NCBI GenBank assembly: GCA_964636095.1
Contig: CAZWRF010000035.1
Location: forward strand, 1 to 5,752
Source: CAZWRF01 sp964636095
GTDB lineage: Bacteria > Patescibacteriota > Minisyncoccia > JAHISW01 > Tagabacteraceae
Length of the DNA stretch: 5,752 nt
Direction of reading: 5' to 3'
This document shows, piece by piece, positions 1 to 5,664 of this stretch; position 1 is the first letter of the stretch; each line of letters begins with the position of its first letter. The translations under genes and the position numbers were made by a program. The notes below the pieces were generated by a model that ran no database searches, was not told the origin of the DNA, and saw nothing but the letters and a program-made list of their open reading frames with translations.

Positions 1-185
1 TTCCTCACGATATTGACATACGGGAAGGAGACGTAGTAACCACGATTGATACAGATCCGTTGTTTTTGGGCGCTGTTGAAAAAATAGAAAAAGACCCGGC
101 TGACCCTTTTCAGAAGATTATTTTTAGACTGCCTGTGAACGTTCAGGAGCTGCGCTATGTATTTGTGGAAAAAAGTGAAAAATGA
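1..185 (+). CDS. mreC: MreC, rod shape-determining protein, C-terminal fragment
   Basis: This is the last 60 codons of an open frame that enters from the left edge, first full codon at base 3, stop TGA at 183-185. MreC is a membrane-anchored periplasmic scaffold of the elongasome that links MreB filaments to MreD, RodA and PBP2. The fragment shows the usual end of the MreC beta-barrel domain: a stretch like REGDVVTT, where the family has a G-D-x-V-x-T segment, then GAVEKIEKD and DPFQKIIFRLPVNVQELRY, followed by VFV and a short charged tail. The family commonly closes with a similar hydrophobic 'L.YVFV' strand. The stop overlaps the start of the next gene (ATGA), and that gene looks like mreD, which supports the call. 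The N-terminal membrane segment and coiled coil lie outside the window, so total length and integrity cannot be judged. Confidence 0.85.
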   Translation, partial: PHDIDIREGDVVTTIDTDPLFLGAVEKIEKDPADPFQKIIFRLPVNVQELRYVFVEKSEK

Positions 186-517
186 TTTACGCAAGAATTA
201 TAGTTTTCCTCCTTTTGATTTTAAGTGCTGTTTTTGCTCCGCTTGTTTTTACCCTGGGGTTTTTTGTGCTGGCAGCTTCTTTTTTCCCAAAATTTTGGGA
301 GACAGTAGCCGTCGGCGTTTTTCTGGACTCTTTGTATTTTTCACCGGTAATTTTTTCCAATCTACGCCTCGGGTTTTTTACCGTTAATTTTATTGTTGTT
401 CTTGCCGTCGTCGAGGTTCTTAAAAATTTTGTCCAAGGTAAAAATATTCTTGCCAGGCTTGTGGTAACCGTGCCCGGCGTTTTATATATTTACTCTTTGC
501 TCTTCTTTTTGTACTAG
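182..517 (+). CDS. mreD: MreD-like rod shape-determining membrane protein (short)
   Basis: This 111-residue, very hydrophobic protein starts at an ATG overlapping the mreC stop (ATGA), so it is probably translationally coupled. I see about four membrane segments: roughly residues 5-33 (one long or two short hairpin helices), 40-57, 63-81 and 91-110. The only clearly charged stretch is the loop near 82-92. The segment GVFLDSLYFSPV (about 45-56) resembles the G-x-x-x-D stretch of MreD. MreD is a multi-pass inner-membrane partner of MreC in the elongation complex. The call rests on topology, this weak motif and position between mreC and the PBP2 gene, since MreD sequences diverge strongly. Typical MreD proteins are about 150-180 residues, so this one is short. 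It has no obvious frameshift and its stop abuts the next ATG. The alternative is an unrelated small membrane protein in the mreD slot. Confidence 0.72.
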   Translation: MIYARIIVFLLLILSAVFAPLVFTLGFFVLAASFFPKFWETVAVGVFLDSLYFSPVIFSNLRLGFFTVNFIVVLAVVEVLKNFVQGKNILARLVVTVPGVLYIYSLLFFLY

Positions 518-2149
518 ATGATTTTTAGAAGGAAAAAAAGTAGAAAGAATTTTTTTCCGGATGATATCAGTCCGGACGAGGTTTTTCTTGATTCGAAAAA
601 TATTCCGGAATTTGACCGGCAGCAGCTTGAAGGGCGGATGGAAAAGCCGGTAAGGAGCGACCTGTTTCTTTTTGCCGGTTTTTTGTTTTTGGCAGCCGGA
701 TTGTTTTTACTCGGCCGCGCCGGCTATCTTCAGGTGGTAAAAGGAGCGTCTTTTGCCGAGAGGGCTCTCGATAATCACCTTAAGATTGTCTCTGTCCCTG
801 CCGACAGGGGACTTGTTTATGATAGGGGGGGAGAACTTTTGGCCTGGAATGATCCGGAAGGCAGATCATATATGAATGTTCCGGGACTCGCGCACGTGCT
901 TGGTTATTTGGGCCAATCGATTGAAGGCATGGTTGGGCGGGCAGGTATTGAGAAAAGTTTTGAGAATATTTTGAAAGGAGTTCCGGGCAAAAAAGTTGTG
1001 GAGACGGATTCTTTATCTGAAATGAAAAGCGAAAGTGTTCAAAAATTTCCCGTTGCCGGGGGAAACGTTTTTTTAACCATAGACAGCAGGGTTGAAGAGG
1101 AGTTTTATAAAATCCTTTCGGGAGTTGCCCAAGACAGGGGTTTTACCGGAGCCGCCGGCGTTATAATGGACGTGCATAGCGGTGATATTTTGGCTCTTGT
1201 AAGTTATCCGGAATACAATTCTCAAATTATGTCGAGAGGAGGCCCGGCCGATTCTATAAAAGAGTTTCAGGAAGACTCCGGCAAACCTTTTTTAAACCGC
1301 GCCATTTCCGGTCTCTACGCGCCCGGTTCCATTGTAAAACCTTTCATGGCTCTGGCGGCGTTAAACGAGGGCGTTGTTAGCCCGGAAAAGCAGATATTCA
1401 GTTCCGGAAGCATATCCATACCCAATCCTTATTTTCCCGGGGAAGAAAGCGTTTTTTTGGACTGGAAAGCACATGGCTGGGTAGACATGAAAAAAGCTCT
1501 GGCGGTTTCTTCCGACGTTTATTTCTACAGCATAGGAGGAGGGTACGGGGACGTCGGCGGGCTTGGCATAGAAAGAATAAAAAAATACATGAATATTTTT
1601 GGGTTTGGGAAGGAAACAGGAATTGATATGGACGGGGAGGCTTCGGGAGTAATACCTAGTCCGGATCTCAAGGACGGTATTTGGAGGATAGGCGATACTT
1701 ACAATGCTAGTATAGGACAGGGAGATTTTCAGGTTACTCCTCTGCAAATGGCGGATGCCGCCGCAACCGTGGCAAACGGCGGTACCAGGCTGAAGCCCAA
1801 TTTTATTCTTGGAACTCAACCGGAAATTTTAAGCACAGTGGATATTCCAAAAGAATATTTTGATGTTGTAAGAGAGGGAATGAGGGAAGCAGCAACTATA
1901 GGCACCGCCTCCGGGCTCGGGGATTTACCGGTACATATTGCCGCCAAAACAGGTACGGCGGAGCTCGGTACTCAAAAATCGTTTGTCAATTCCTGGATTA
2001 TAGGTTTTTGGCCGTACGAAAACCCAAGGTTCGCGATAAGCATTGTTTTTGAAAAGGGAAGCGCATCGAACCTTATAGGGGGCGTCTATGCCACAAGACA
2101 GCTTTTGGAGTGGATGCTTGTCCACACACCGGAGTATTTGACCCAATAG
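518..2149 (+). CDS. mrdA: Penicillin-binding protein 2, elongation transpeptidase
   Basis: This 543-residue class B PBP cross-links peptidoglycan during sidewall growth and normally works with RodA, MreC and MreD. A basic cytoplasmic tail (1-46) precedes one transmembrane helix (about 47-69), then a periplasmic pedestal and a transpeptidase domain (about 210-540). The catalytic motifs are intact: SxxK is SIVK 271-274 in YAPGSIVKPF, with Ser271 the acyl-enzyme serine; the second motif is SSD 331-333, the SxD form common in PBP2; KTG is 477-479 in AAKTGTAE. RGLVYDRGG (98-105) matches the pedestal 'RG.I.DRNG' motif. Only about 14 residues separate LLAWN (107-111) from HVLGYLG (126-132), where E. 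coli PBP2 has about 100, so most of the head subdomain is missing. Total length is about 90 residues below E. coli PBP2. The ATG directly follows the mreD stop with no gap and no clear ribosome binding site, suggesting coupling. Context separates it from the division enzyme FtsI. No rodA is visible here. Confidence 0.93.
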   Translation: MIFRRKKSRKNFFPDDISPDEVFLDSKNIPEFDRQQLEGRMEKPVRSDLFLFAGFLFLAAGLFLLGRAGYLQVVKGASFAERALDNHLKIVSVPADRGLVYDRGGELLAWNDPEGRSYMNVPGLAHVLGYLGQSIEGMVGRAGIEKSFENILKGVPGKKVVETDSLSEMKSESVQKFPVAGGNVFLTIDSRVEEEFYKILSGVAQDRGFTGAAGVIMDVHSGDILALVSYPEYNSQIMSRGGPADSIKEFQEDSGKPFLNRAISGLYAPGSIVKPFMALAALNEGVVSPEKQIFSSGSISIPNPYFPGEESVFLDWKAHGWVDMKKALAVSSDVYFYSIGGGYGDVGGLGIERIKKYMNIFGFGKETGIDMDGEASGVIPSPDLKDGIWRIGDTYNASIGQGDFQVTPLQMADAAATVANGGTRLKPNFILGTQPEILSTVDIPKEYFDVVREGMREAATIGTASGLGDLPVHIAAKTGTAELGTQKSFVNSWIIGFWPYENPRFAISIVFEKGSASNLIGGVYATRQLLEWMLVHTPEYLTQ

Positions 2150-2166
2150 GGAAAATACATAATAAT
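2138..2166 (+). promoter_or_regulatory. Possible weak promoter for greA-lysS
   Basis: TTGACC (2138-2143, 5 of 6 to the sigma70 -35 box) and AATAAT (2161-2166, 5 of 6 to TATAAT) are separated by 17 bases, at the very end of mrdA and in the short gap before greA. A start near 2173 would leave a leader of only about 8 bases and would exclude the TAAGG ribosome site at 2167-2171, which counts against it. Read-through from the mre genes is an equal alternative, because no terminator lies between mrdA and greA. Confidence 0.28.
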
Positions 2167-2171
2167 TAAGG
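2167..2171 (+). promoter_or_regulatory. Shine-Dalgarno-like site for greA
   Basis: TAAGG lies nine bases before the greA ATG and matches the first five bases of the UAAGGAGG anti-SD complement. It is one of the few plausible ribosome sites in the window and supports the ATG at 2181. Most other starts here lack one. Confidence 0.4.
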
Positions 2172-2180
2172 CTTGTTATT

Positions 2181-2675
2181 ATGGCCGAAAATGAAAAAAA
2201 CTTTGACCCGCCAGCCGAATATTTGACCAAGGAAGCTTTCGATGAGCTTCAAAAAGAACTTGAATATTTGATTGGCGAAAAAAGAAATGAAATCTCCGAG
2301 CTTTTGAACGAAAGTGCCTCTTTGGGGGACCTTTCTGAAAATGCCGAGTACCAAGATGCCAAAGAGCAGCAACTTTTAAACGAGCAAAGAATAGCCCAAG
2401 TAGAGGATCTCTTAAGCCGCGGCCTGGTTGTCGCCGAAAGAAAGGATGCTCAAATAAGGATTGGCGTTGGTTCAAACGTAGTTCTAAAAAAAATAAAAAC
2501 AAGGGAAGTTTATGAATACAAGCTTGTCGGTTCGGAAGAAGCCGACCCGGCCCTGAAGAAAATCTCAAACGAGTCGCCTCTGGGCTTCTCTCTGCTTCAA
2601 AAGAAAAAAGGCGACAAAGTAAAAGTTGAAACCCCCTCGGGTAAGATAGAATATGTTATAATAAAAATTGAATAA
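2181..2675 (+). CDS. greA: Transcription elongation factor GreA
   Basis: This 164-residue GreA binds the RNA polymerase secondary channel and stimulates cleavage of backtracked RNA so that elongation can resume. The N-terminal antiparallel coiled coil spans about 14-84. It opens with YLTKEAFDELQKELEYL (14-30) and carries the tip signature GDLSENAEY (49-57), whose acidic residues Asp50 and Glu53 correspond to the catalytic pair of E. coli GreA (Asp41, Glu44). The C-terminal FKBP-like domain (about 92-164) shows the expected GSEEADP (117-123), ISNESPLG (128-135) and KGDKVKVETPSGK (143-155). Length fits the family (about 155-160) plus a nine-residue polar N-terminal extension. The ATG at 2181 has a TAAGG site at nine-base spacing and no better internal start is present. 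It ends one base before the lysS ATG, so the two genes form a coupled pair, an arrangement also seen in other bacteria. Confidence 0.96.
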   Translation: MAENEKNFDPPAEYLTKEAFDELQKELEYLIGEKRNEISELLNESASLGDLSENAEYQDAKEQQLLNEQRIAQVEDLLSRGLVVAERKDAQIRIGVGSNVVLKKIKTREVYEYKLVGSEEADPALKKISNESPLGFSLLQKKKGDKVKVETPSGKIEYVIIKIE

Positions 2676-2676
2676 A

Positions 2677-4149
2677 ATGAGTCTTGAAGAAATAATAAAT
2701 GTAAGAATTCAAAAAAAGGACAAGCTGGAAGAAAAATTCGGTTCGGTTTTTCCTGCCAAAGTAGTCCGCGATTTTACGGTAAAAGAAGCCGTGTCCGATT
2801 TTTCCAAGCTGTCGCGAAGAAAAAAGCCTTTGTTTCTGACGGGGAGGGTAATGGCAGTCCGCACGCATGGCGGATCGGTTTTTTGCGATTTTAAAGACGG
2901 CTCCTTCAATGAGCCTTTTCAGGCTTATTTAAAGAAGGACCTTGTTGGTAAAGAAGAGTTTTCTCTTTTTGAGGAAACTGTTGATGTTGGAGATTTCGTA
3001 GAGTTTAAGGGGGGGCTCTTCAAAACAAAGAAGGGAGAAAAATCCATAAAAGTTTCTTCCTGGCGAATAATTTCAAAAAGTCTAAGGCCTCTTCCTGAAA
3101 AATGGCACGGTCTTGTGGATGTTGAGGAAAGATTTAGAAAAAGATATTTGGATCTTTTGATGAACGAAGGAGTGGGCGAAAGATTTATCCTAAGAACCAA
3201 AATTATAAGCGAGGTAAGAGATTTTTTAAATCGCCGCGATTTTTTGGAAGTGGAGACACCTCTTCTCCAACCTTTGGCCGGCGGAGCTTTGGCTGAACCC
3301 TTCAAGACGCACCACAACGCCCTGGATACGGATCTTTTTTTAAGGATAGCTCCCGAGCTCTACCTAAAAAGGCTTTTGGTGGGCGGGTTTGAAAAAGTTT
3401 ACGAAATAGGCAGAAATTTCAGAAATGAAGGCATAGATGCCACCCACAATCCCGAGTTTACCATGCTGGAATTTTACGAAGCGTACAAAGATTCTTCGTA
3501 CGGAATGAGTTTTGTGGAAGACCTTATGAAAACCTTGGTAAAAAAGATATTTGGCAGAAAAGAAATAAAATACGAAGATAATCAAATTTCTTTTTCAAAG
3601 AAATTTACAGTAGTTTCTTTCTACGATGTTTTGAAAAGACACGCTCTTGTAAACGACGGTGAAAATTTGTCCGGGGAAGATATGGCGCTGAAAGCTCGTC
3701 AGTTTGGAATTGATGTTTCGCCTTCCGACTCAAAAGAAAAAATTGCCGATAATATTTTTAAAAAAGTTTGCCGGGCCAAGCTGGTTCAGCCGACTTTTGT
3801 TGTCGGCCATCCTCTGGCTATTTCTCCATTGGCGAAAAAAAGGGAAGACGACCCTGAGCTCGTGGACAGGTTTCAGCTGATAATCGGCGGCCTGGAGCTG
3901 GCCAACGGTTTTTCCGAGTTGAACAACCCCATGGACCAGCGCGACAGATTTGAAAAGCAGGTGGAGCAAAGAAAAGCGGGTGATAGAGAAGCGGCGGAAT
4001 TGGATGAATTGTACATTGAGGCCATGGAATACGGCATGCCACCGGCGGTGGGGGTGGGAATAGGCATAGATCGCCTGGTAATGTTTTTCACGAACACCCA
4101 CAACATAAAAGAAGTAATACTTTTTCCAACTTTGAAGCCAAGGGAGTAA
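2677..4149 (+). CDS. lysS: Lysyl-tRNA synthetase, class II
   Basis: This 490-residue enzyme charges tRNA-Lys with lysine using ATP, in the cytosol. The N-terminal OB-fold anticodon-binding domain covers about 50-135 (KPLFLTGRVMAVR, then VDVGDFVEFKG). A linker including VEERFRKRYLDLL (149-161) leads to the class II catalytic core. Motif 1 is around FLEVETPLL (189-197). Motif 2 is around GRNFRNEGIDATHNPEFTM (245-263) with its conserved Arg and Glu. Motif 3 is GIGIDRLVMFF (461-471), followed by the typical ending ILFPTLKPRE. The LysRS-type ELANGFSELNNPMDQRDRF segment (406-424) and EYGMPP (450-455) are present, so this is not AspRS or AsnRS. Length is typical (about 490-510). I chose ATG 2677, one base after the greA stop, over an in-frame TTG at 2668 that would overlap greA by eight bases. 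It is followed by a strong terminator and is the last gene of its unit. Confidence 0.96.
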   Translation: MSLEEIINVRIQKKDKLEEKFGSVFPAKVVRDFTVKEAVSDFSKLSRRKKPLFLTGRVMAVRTHGGSVFCDFKDGSFNEPFQAYLKKDLVGKEEFSLFEETVDVGDFVEFKGGLFKTKKGEKSIKVSSWRIISKSLRPLPEKWHGLVDVEERFRKRYLDLLMNEGVGERFILRTKIISEVRDFLNRRDFLEVETPLLQPLAGGALAEPFKTHHNALDTDLFLRIAPELYLKRLLVGGFEKVYEIGRNFRNEGIDATHNPEFTMLEFYEAYKDSSYGMSFVEDLMKTLVKKIFGRKEIKYEDNQISFSKKFTVVSFYDVLKRHALVNDGENLSGEDMALKARQFGIDVSPSDSKEKIADNIFKKVCRAKLVQPTFVVGHPLAISPLAKKREDDPELVDRFQLIIGGLELANGFSELNNPMDQRDRFEKQVEQRKAGDREAAELDELYIEAMEYGMPPAVGVGIGIDRLVMFFTNTHNIKEVILFPTLKPRE

Positions 4150-4164
4150 AAACTTAATAAACAC

Positions 4165-4198
4165 CATAAAAAACCCGCAGAAATGCGGGTTTTTTATG
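4165..4198 (+). terminator. Intrinsic terminator after lysS, likely bidirectional
   Basis: A perfect 15-bp stem with a GAAA tetraloop (4180-4183) begins 15 bases after the lysS stop. The GC core is CCCGCA (4174-4179) paired with TGCGGG (4184-4189). It is flanked by six As (4168-4173) and six Ts (4190-4195), which also pair, and by CAT/ATG at the base. The T-run follows the GC core directly, as in a rho-independent terminator. The mirrored A-run gives the same structure on the other strand, although no minus-strand gene is seen. It separates the greA-lysS unit from the mraZ promoter region. Confidence 0.93.
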
Positions 4199-4204
4199 TG
4201 TGGG

Positions 4205-4213
4205 TTATCCACA
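4205..4213 (+). promoter_or_regulatory. DnaA-box-like 9-mer, perfect TTATCCACA
   Basis: TTATCCACA is an exact match to the high-affinity E. coli DnaA box. It starts seven bases after the terminator stem. Together with the preceding bases it forms a small imperfect palindrome, TGTGG-GTTAT-CCACA (4199-4213). Match to the consensus is seen directly; binding by DnaA is inference, and a different regulator could use the same word. Confidence 0.55.
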
Positions 4214-4223
4214 TGCCCATTTG

Positions 4224-4252
4224 TTGAATTATGGGGAGTGGTGGGGTACAAT
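4224..4252 (+). promoter_or_regulatory. Sigma70-type promoter for mraZ
   Basis: TTGAAT (4224-4229, 4 of 6 to the -35 consensus) and TACAAT (4247-4252, 5 of 6 to the -10) are separated by an ideal 17 bases. Transcription would start near 4259, giving a leader of about 55 bases before the mraZ ATG. Two TGGGG words fill most of the spacer, so a protein bound there would block polymerase. This is the only convincing promoter between the lysS terminator and mraZ. Confidence 0.65.
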
Positions 4253-4277
4253 GTAAACAAGGTGGGGAATTGTGGAT
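4232..4277 (+). promoter_or_regulatory. Putative MraZ operator: TGGGG repeats at 10-base spacing
   Basis: TGGGG occurs at 4232-4236 and 4242-4246, exactly TGGGG-N5-TGGGG, and again at 4263-4267, followed after five bases by TGGAT (4273-4277). In E. coli, MraZ represses its own dcw promoter by binding direct TGGGN repeats separated by five bases. The spacing, the word and the placement inside and just downstream of the mraZ promoter all match that pattern. The 10-11 base period would put the sites on one face of the helix. Regulation by MraZ is inferred from the family and not shown by the sequence alone. Confidence 0.65.
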
Positions 4278-4279
4278 AA
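4271..4279 (-). promoter_or_regulatory. DnaA-box-like 9-mer, perfect, reverse orientation
   Basis: TGTGGATAA is the exact reverse complement of TTATCCACA and so forms an inverted pair with the copy at 4205-4213, 57 bases apart. It lies in the presumed mraZ leader, downstream of the likely transcription start, and overlaps the TGGAT word of the MraZ-like repeat series. The two interpretations may compete for the same bases. Confidence 0.5.
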
Positions 4280-4282
4280 ACC

Positions 4283-4291
4283 TGTGGACAA
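4283..4291 (-). promoter_or_regulatory. Near-perfect DnaA-box-like 9-mer
   Basis: TGTGGACAA, reverse complement TTGTCCACA, has one mismatch to the DnaA-box consensus. It starts 12 bases after the start of the perfect copy at 4271 and has the same orientation. A weaker copy with two mismatches, CGGGGATAA, follows directly at 4292-4300. On the minus strand the three read as consecutive direct copies. Confidence 0.42.
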
Positions 4292-4313
4292 CGGGGATAA
4301 CTTACGAAAAACA

Positions 4314-4748
4314 ATGCTAATTGGCGAATTTACACACAATTTAGACGAAAAGAAGAGGGTGGCCGTTCCGGCCAAATTCCGCAAAGAGATAGGCAAAAGC
4401 GCGGTTATTACGCGGGGATTGGATAACTGCCTTTTTGTTTATCCCTTGAAAGAGTGGGAAGAGGTCGCCGAAAGGCTTAGCTCTTTGCCATCCGGTAAGT
4501 CCGATAACAGAAATTATGCTCGCTTGTTTTTGGCGGGCGCCGTTGATGTTTCCCTGGACTCCATGGGGCGTATTCTTATTCCGGATTATCTGAAAAAGTT
4601 TGCCGGGCTCAAAGACAAAGTGGTAATAACCGGCGTTTACAAAAAGCTTGAAATCTGGGATGAAGATGCGTGGGAGAAATACAAAAACCGCATTGAAAAG
4701 CAGACCGACATTTTGGCTGAAAAGCTGGGGGAGATGGGAATTTATTAA
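4314..4748 (+). CDS. mraZ: MraZ, dcw cluster transcriptional regulator
   Basis: This 144-residue DNA-binding protein has two SpoVT-AbrB type half-domains, as expected for MraZ (about 140-150 residues). It forms ring-like oligomers that bind repeats upstream of its own gene and controls the division and cell wall cluster. The first half-domain starts MLIGEFTHNLDEKKR and carries the D-x-x-x-R signature at 11-15; the second carries it at 82-86 in SLDSMGRILIP. Family members usually have D-x-K-G-R in the first copy, and here Gly is replaced by Lys. I chose the ATG at 4314 because the conserved N-terminus (M-x-x-G-E) begins there. An in-frame GTG at 4272 would add 14 unconserved residues and run through the DnaA-like boxes. 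No clear ribosome site precedes the ATG. rsmH follows after one base, the classic mraZ-rsmH pair. Confidence 0.95.
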   Translation: MLIGEFTHNLDEKKRVAVPAKFRKEIGKSAVITRGLDNCLFVYPLKEWEEVAERLSSLPSGKSDNRNYARLFLAGAVDVSLDSMGRILIPDYLKKFAGLKDKVVITGVYKKLEIWDEDAWEKYKNRIEKQTDILAEKLGEMGIY

Positions 4749-4749
4749 A

Positions 4750-5655
4750 ATGGTTCACAAGCCCGTTCTTTTAAAAGAAGTAATTGAGTACTTAAATCCC
4801 CAAAAAGATTTTACCGTTCTTGATGCCACCATCAACGGCGGGGGCCATGCAATGGCGATATGTGGGCACCTTGGCTCTTCCGGCAAGTTGGTTGGAATAG
4901 ACCAAGACAAGAGTCTTATAGACTCTTTAATTTCCAATTTCCAATTTCCAATTTCCAAAGACAATGTTGTTTTGCTCAACGGGAATTTCAGGGACTTGGA
5001 TGAGCTTCTGGAATCCGCGGGAATTAAATATTTGAACGGCGCGCTTTTCGACCTCGGGATGAGCAGCGTCCAGTTGGAAGAATCCGGTAGGGGTTTCAGT
5101 TTTTTGAAAGACGAACCCTTGGCGATGACTTTCAAAGCCGAGTCCGAACTTGGCCCCAATGACCTGGTGGCAAAAGAAATTTTGAACGGATGGCGAAGGG
5201 AAGACATCTACAAAATCCTGAAAGATTACGGAGAAGAAAAATTTGCAAAAAGAATAAGCGAAAAAATAGCTGAAAGGAGAAAAAGAAAGAAGTTTGAGAG
5301 TACGTTTGATTTGGTGGAAGCGATAAGGGGAAGCGTACCCGCTTTTTATGCCAAGGGGCGGATACATTTTGCCACGAAAACTTTCCAGGCCTTGCGCATA
5401 GCGGTAAACGATGAACTCGAAGCTTTAGGCGAAGGGCTTGAGAAAAGCTGGGAGCTTTTGGAAGAGAAGGGGAGGCTGGTTGTCATTTCTTTTCATTCTC
5501 TTGAAGACAGAATAGTAAAAAATTTTATGAGAGAAAAGAAAAACTCAGCCGAAGGTGTGCTTTTGACAAAGAAACCGGTTACGGCAACGAATGAGGAAAA
5601 AAAAGAAAATCCGCGTTCGAGAAGCGCAAAACTTAGAGCAATAGAAAAATTATAA
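4750..5655 (+). CDS. rsmH: RsmH, 16S rRNA m4C1402 methyltransferase (MraW)
   Basis: This 301-residue S-adenosylmethionine-dependent enzyme methylates N4 of 16S rRNA C1402 in the ribosomal P site. It opens with the typical HKPVLLKEV (3-11). SAM-site motif DATINGGGHA (25-34) and acidic GIDQD (49-53) follow, then GNF (78-80), DLGMSS (101-106) and RGFSF (114-118). The later motifs are GEEKFAKRI (161-169), TKTFQALRI (209-217), ISFHSLEDR (246-254) and the C-terminal NPRSRSAKLR (287-296). Length is near the family norm (about 300-315). Two conserved motifs differ: LAMTF (124-128) replaces the usual LDMRM, and HFAT (206-209) replaces HPAT. A perfect 7-bp tandem repeat encodes residues 60-70. The start at ATG 4750 lies one base after the mraZ stop and fits the conserved N-terminus. 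GGGGGAG at 4727-4733 is a possible but distant ribosome site (16 bases). Confidence 0.95.
   Translation: MVHKPVLLKEVIEYLNPQKDFTVLDATINGGGHAMAICGHLGSSGKLVGIDQDKSLIDSLISNFQFPISKDNVVLLNGNFRDLDELLESAGIKYLNGALFDLGMSSVQLEESGRGFSFLKDEPLAMTFKAESELGPNDLVAKEILNGWRREDIYKILKDYGEEKFAKRISEKIAERRKRKKFESTFDLVEAIRGSVPAFYAKGRIHFATKTFQALRIAVNDELEALGEGLEKSWELLEEKGRLVVISFHSLEDRIVKNFMREKKNSAEGVLLTKKPVTATNEEKKENPRSRSAKLRAIEKL
4929..4958 (+). repeat. 7-bp tandem repeat, AATTTCC x4, inside rsmH
   Basis: Four perfect copies of AATTTCC (4929-4956) are followed by two more matching bases. They lie within the rsmH reading frame and encode residues 60-70 (LISNFQFPISK) between the SAM-binding GIDQD strand and the conserved GNF. 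The unit length is not a multiple of three, so gain or loss of one copy would shift the frame, whereas three copies (21 bases) keep it. In the sequence as given, the frame is intact through the repeat. Confidence 0.9.
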
Positions 5656-5664
5656 TTTATAAAG

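Noticed and set aside
825..831. G7 run in mrdA, with a second G7 run in lysS at 3009-3015, as possible phase-variable tracts
   Set aside because: Seven bases is short for contingency loci, both genes are likely essential, and both frames are intact. They deserve only a check for assembly error.
2118..2126. TTGTCCACA inside mrdA, the same DnaA-like variant as near mraZ
   Set aside because: It is a single one-mismatch copy inside coding sequence with no neighbours, so chance is the simpler explanation.
2668..2676. TTG at 2668 as the start of lysS
   Set aside because: It would overlap greA by eight bases and uses a rarer start codon; the ATG at 2677, one base after the greA stop, matches the spacing of the other genes here.
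4165..4300. The intergenic region as the chromosomal replication origin
   Set aside because: DnaA-like boxes are present, but dnaA and dnaN are absent, no clear unwinding element is seen beside the boxes, and GC skew cannot be judged from this window.
4272..4313. GTG at 4272 as an upstream start of mraZ, adding 14 residues
   Set aside because: The added residues are not conserved in MraZ, the family N-terminus begins at the ATG at 4314, and the extension would consist largely of the DnaA-like repeat words.
3730..4314. Long minus-strand open frame across the end of lysS and the intergenic region
   Set aside because: It runs antisense to the conserved lysS core and through the terminator hairpin, has no recognisable domain, and looks like a by-product of codon use on the + strand. 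The other long minus-strand frames were rejected for the same reason.
4648..4749. N-terminal extension of rsmH from an in-frame ATG at 4648
   Set aside because: It overlaps mraZ by about 100 bases and encodes residues with no RsmH similarity; the conserved HKPVLLKEV start follows the ATG at 4750.
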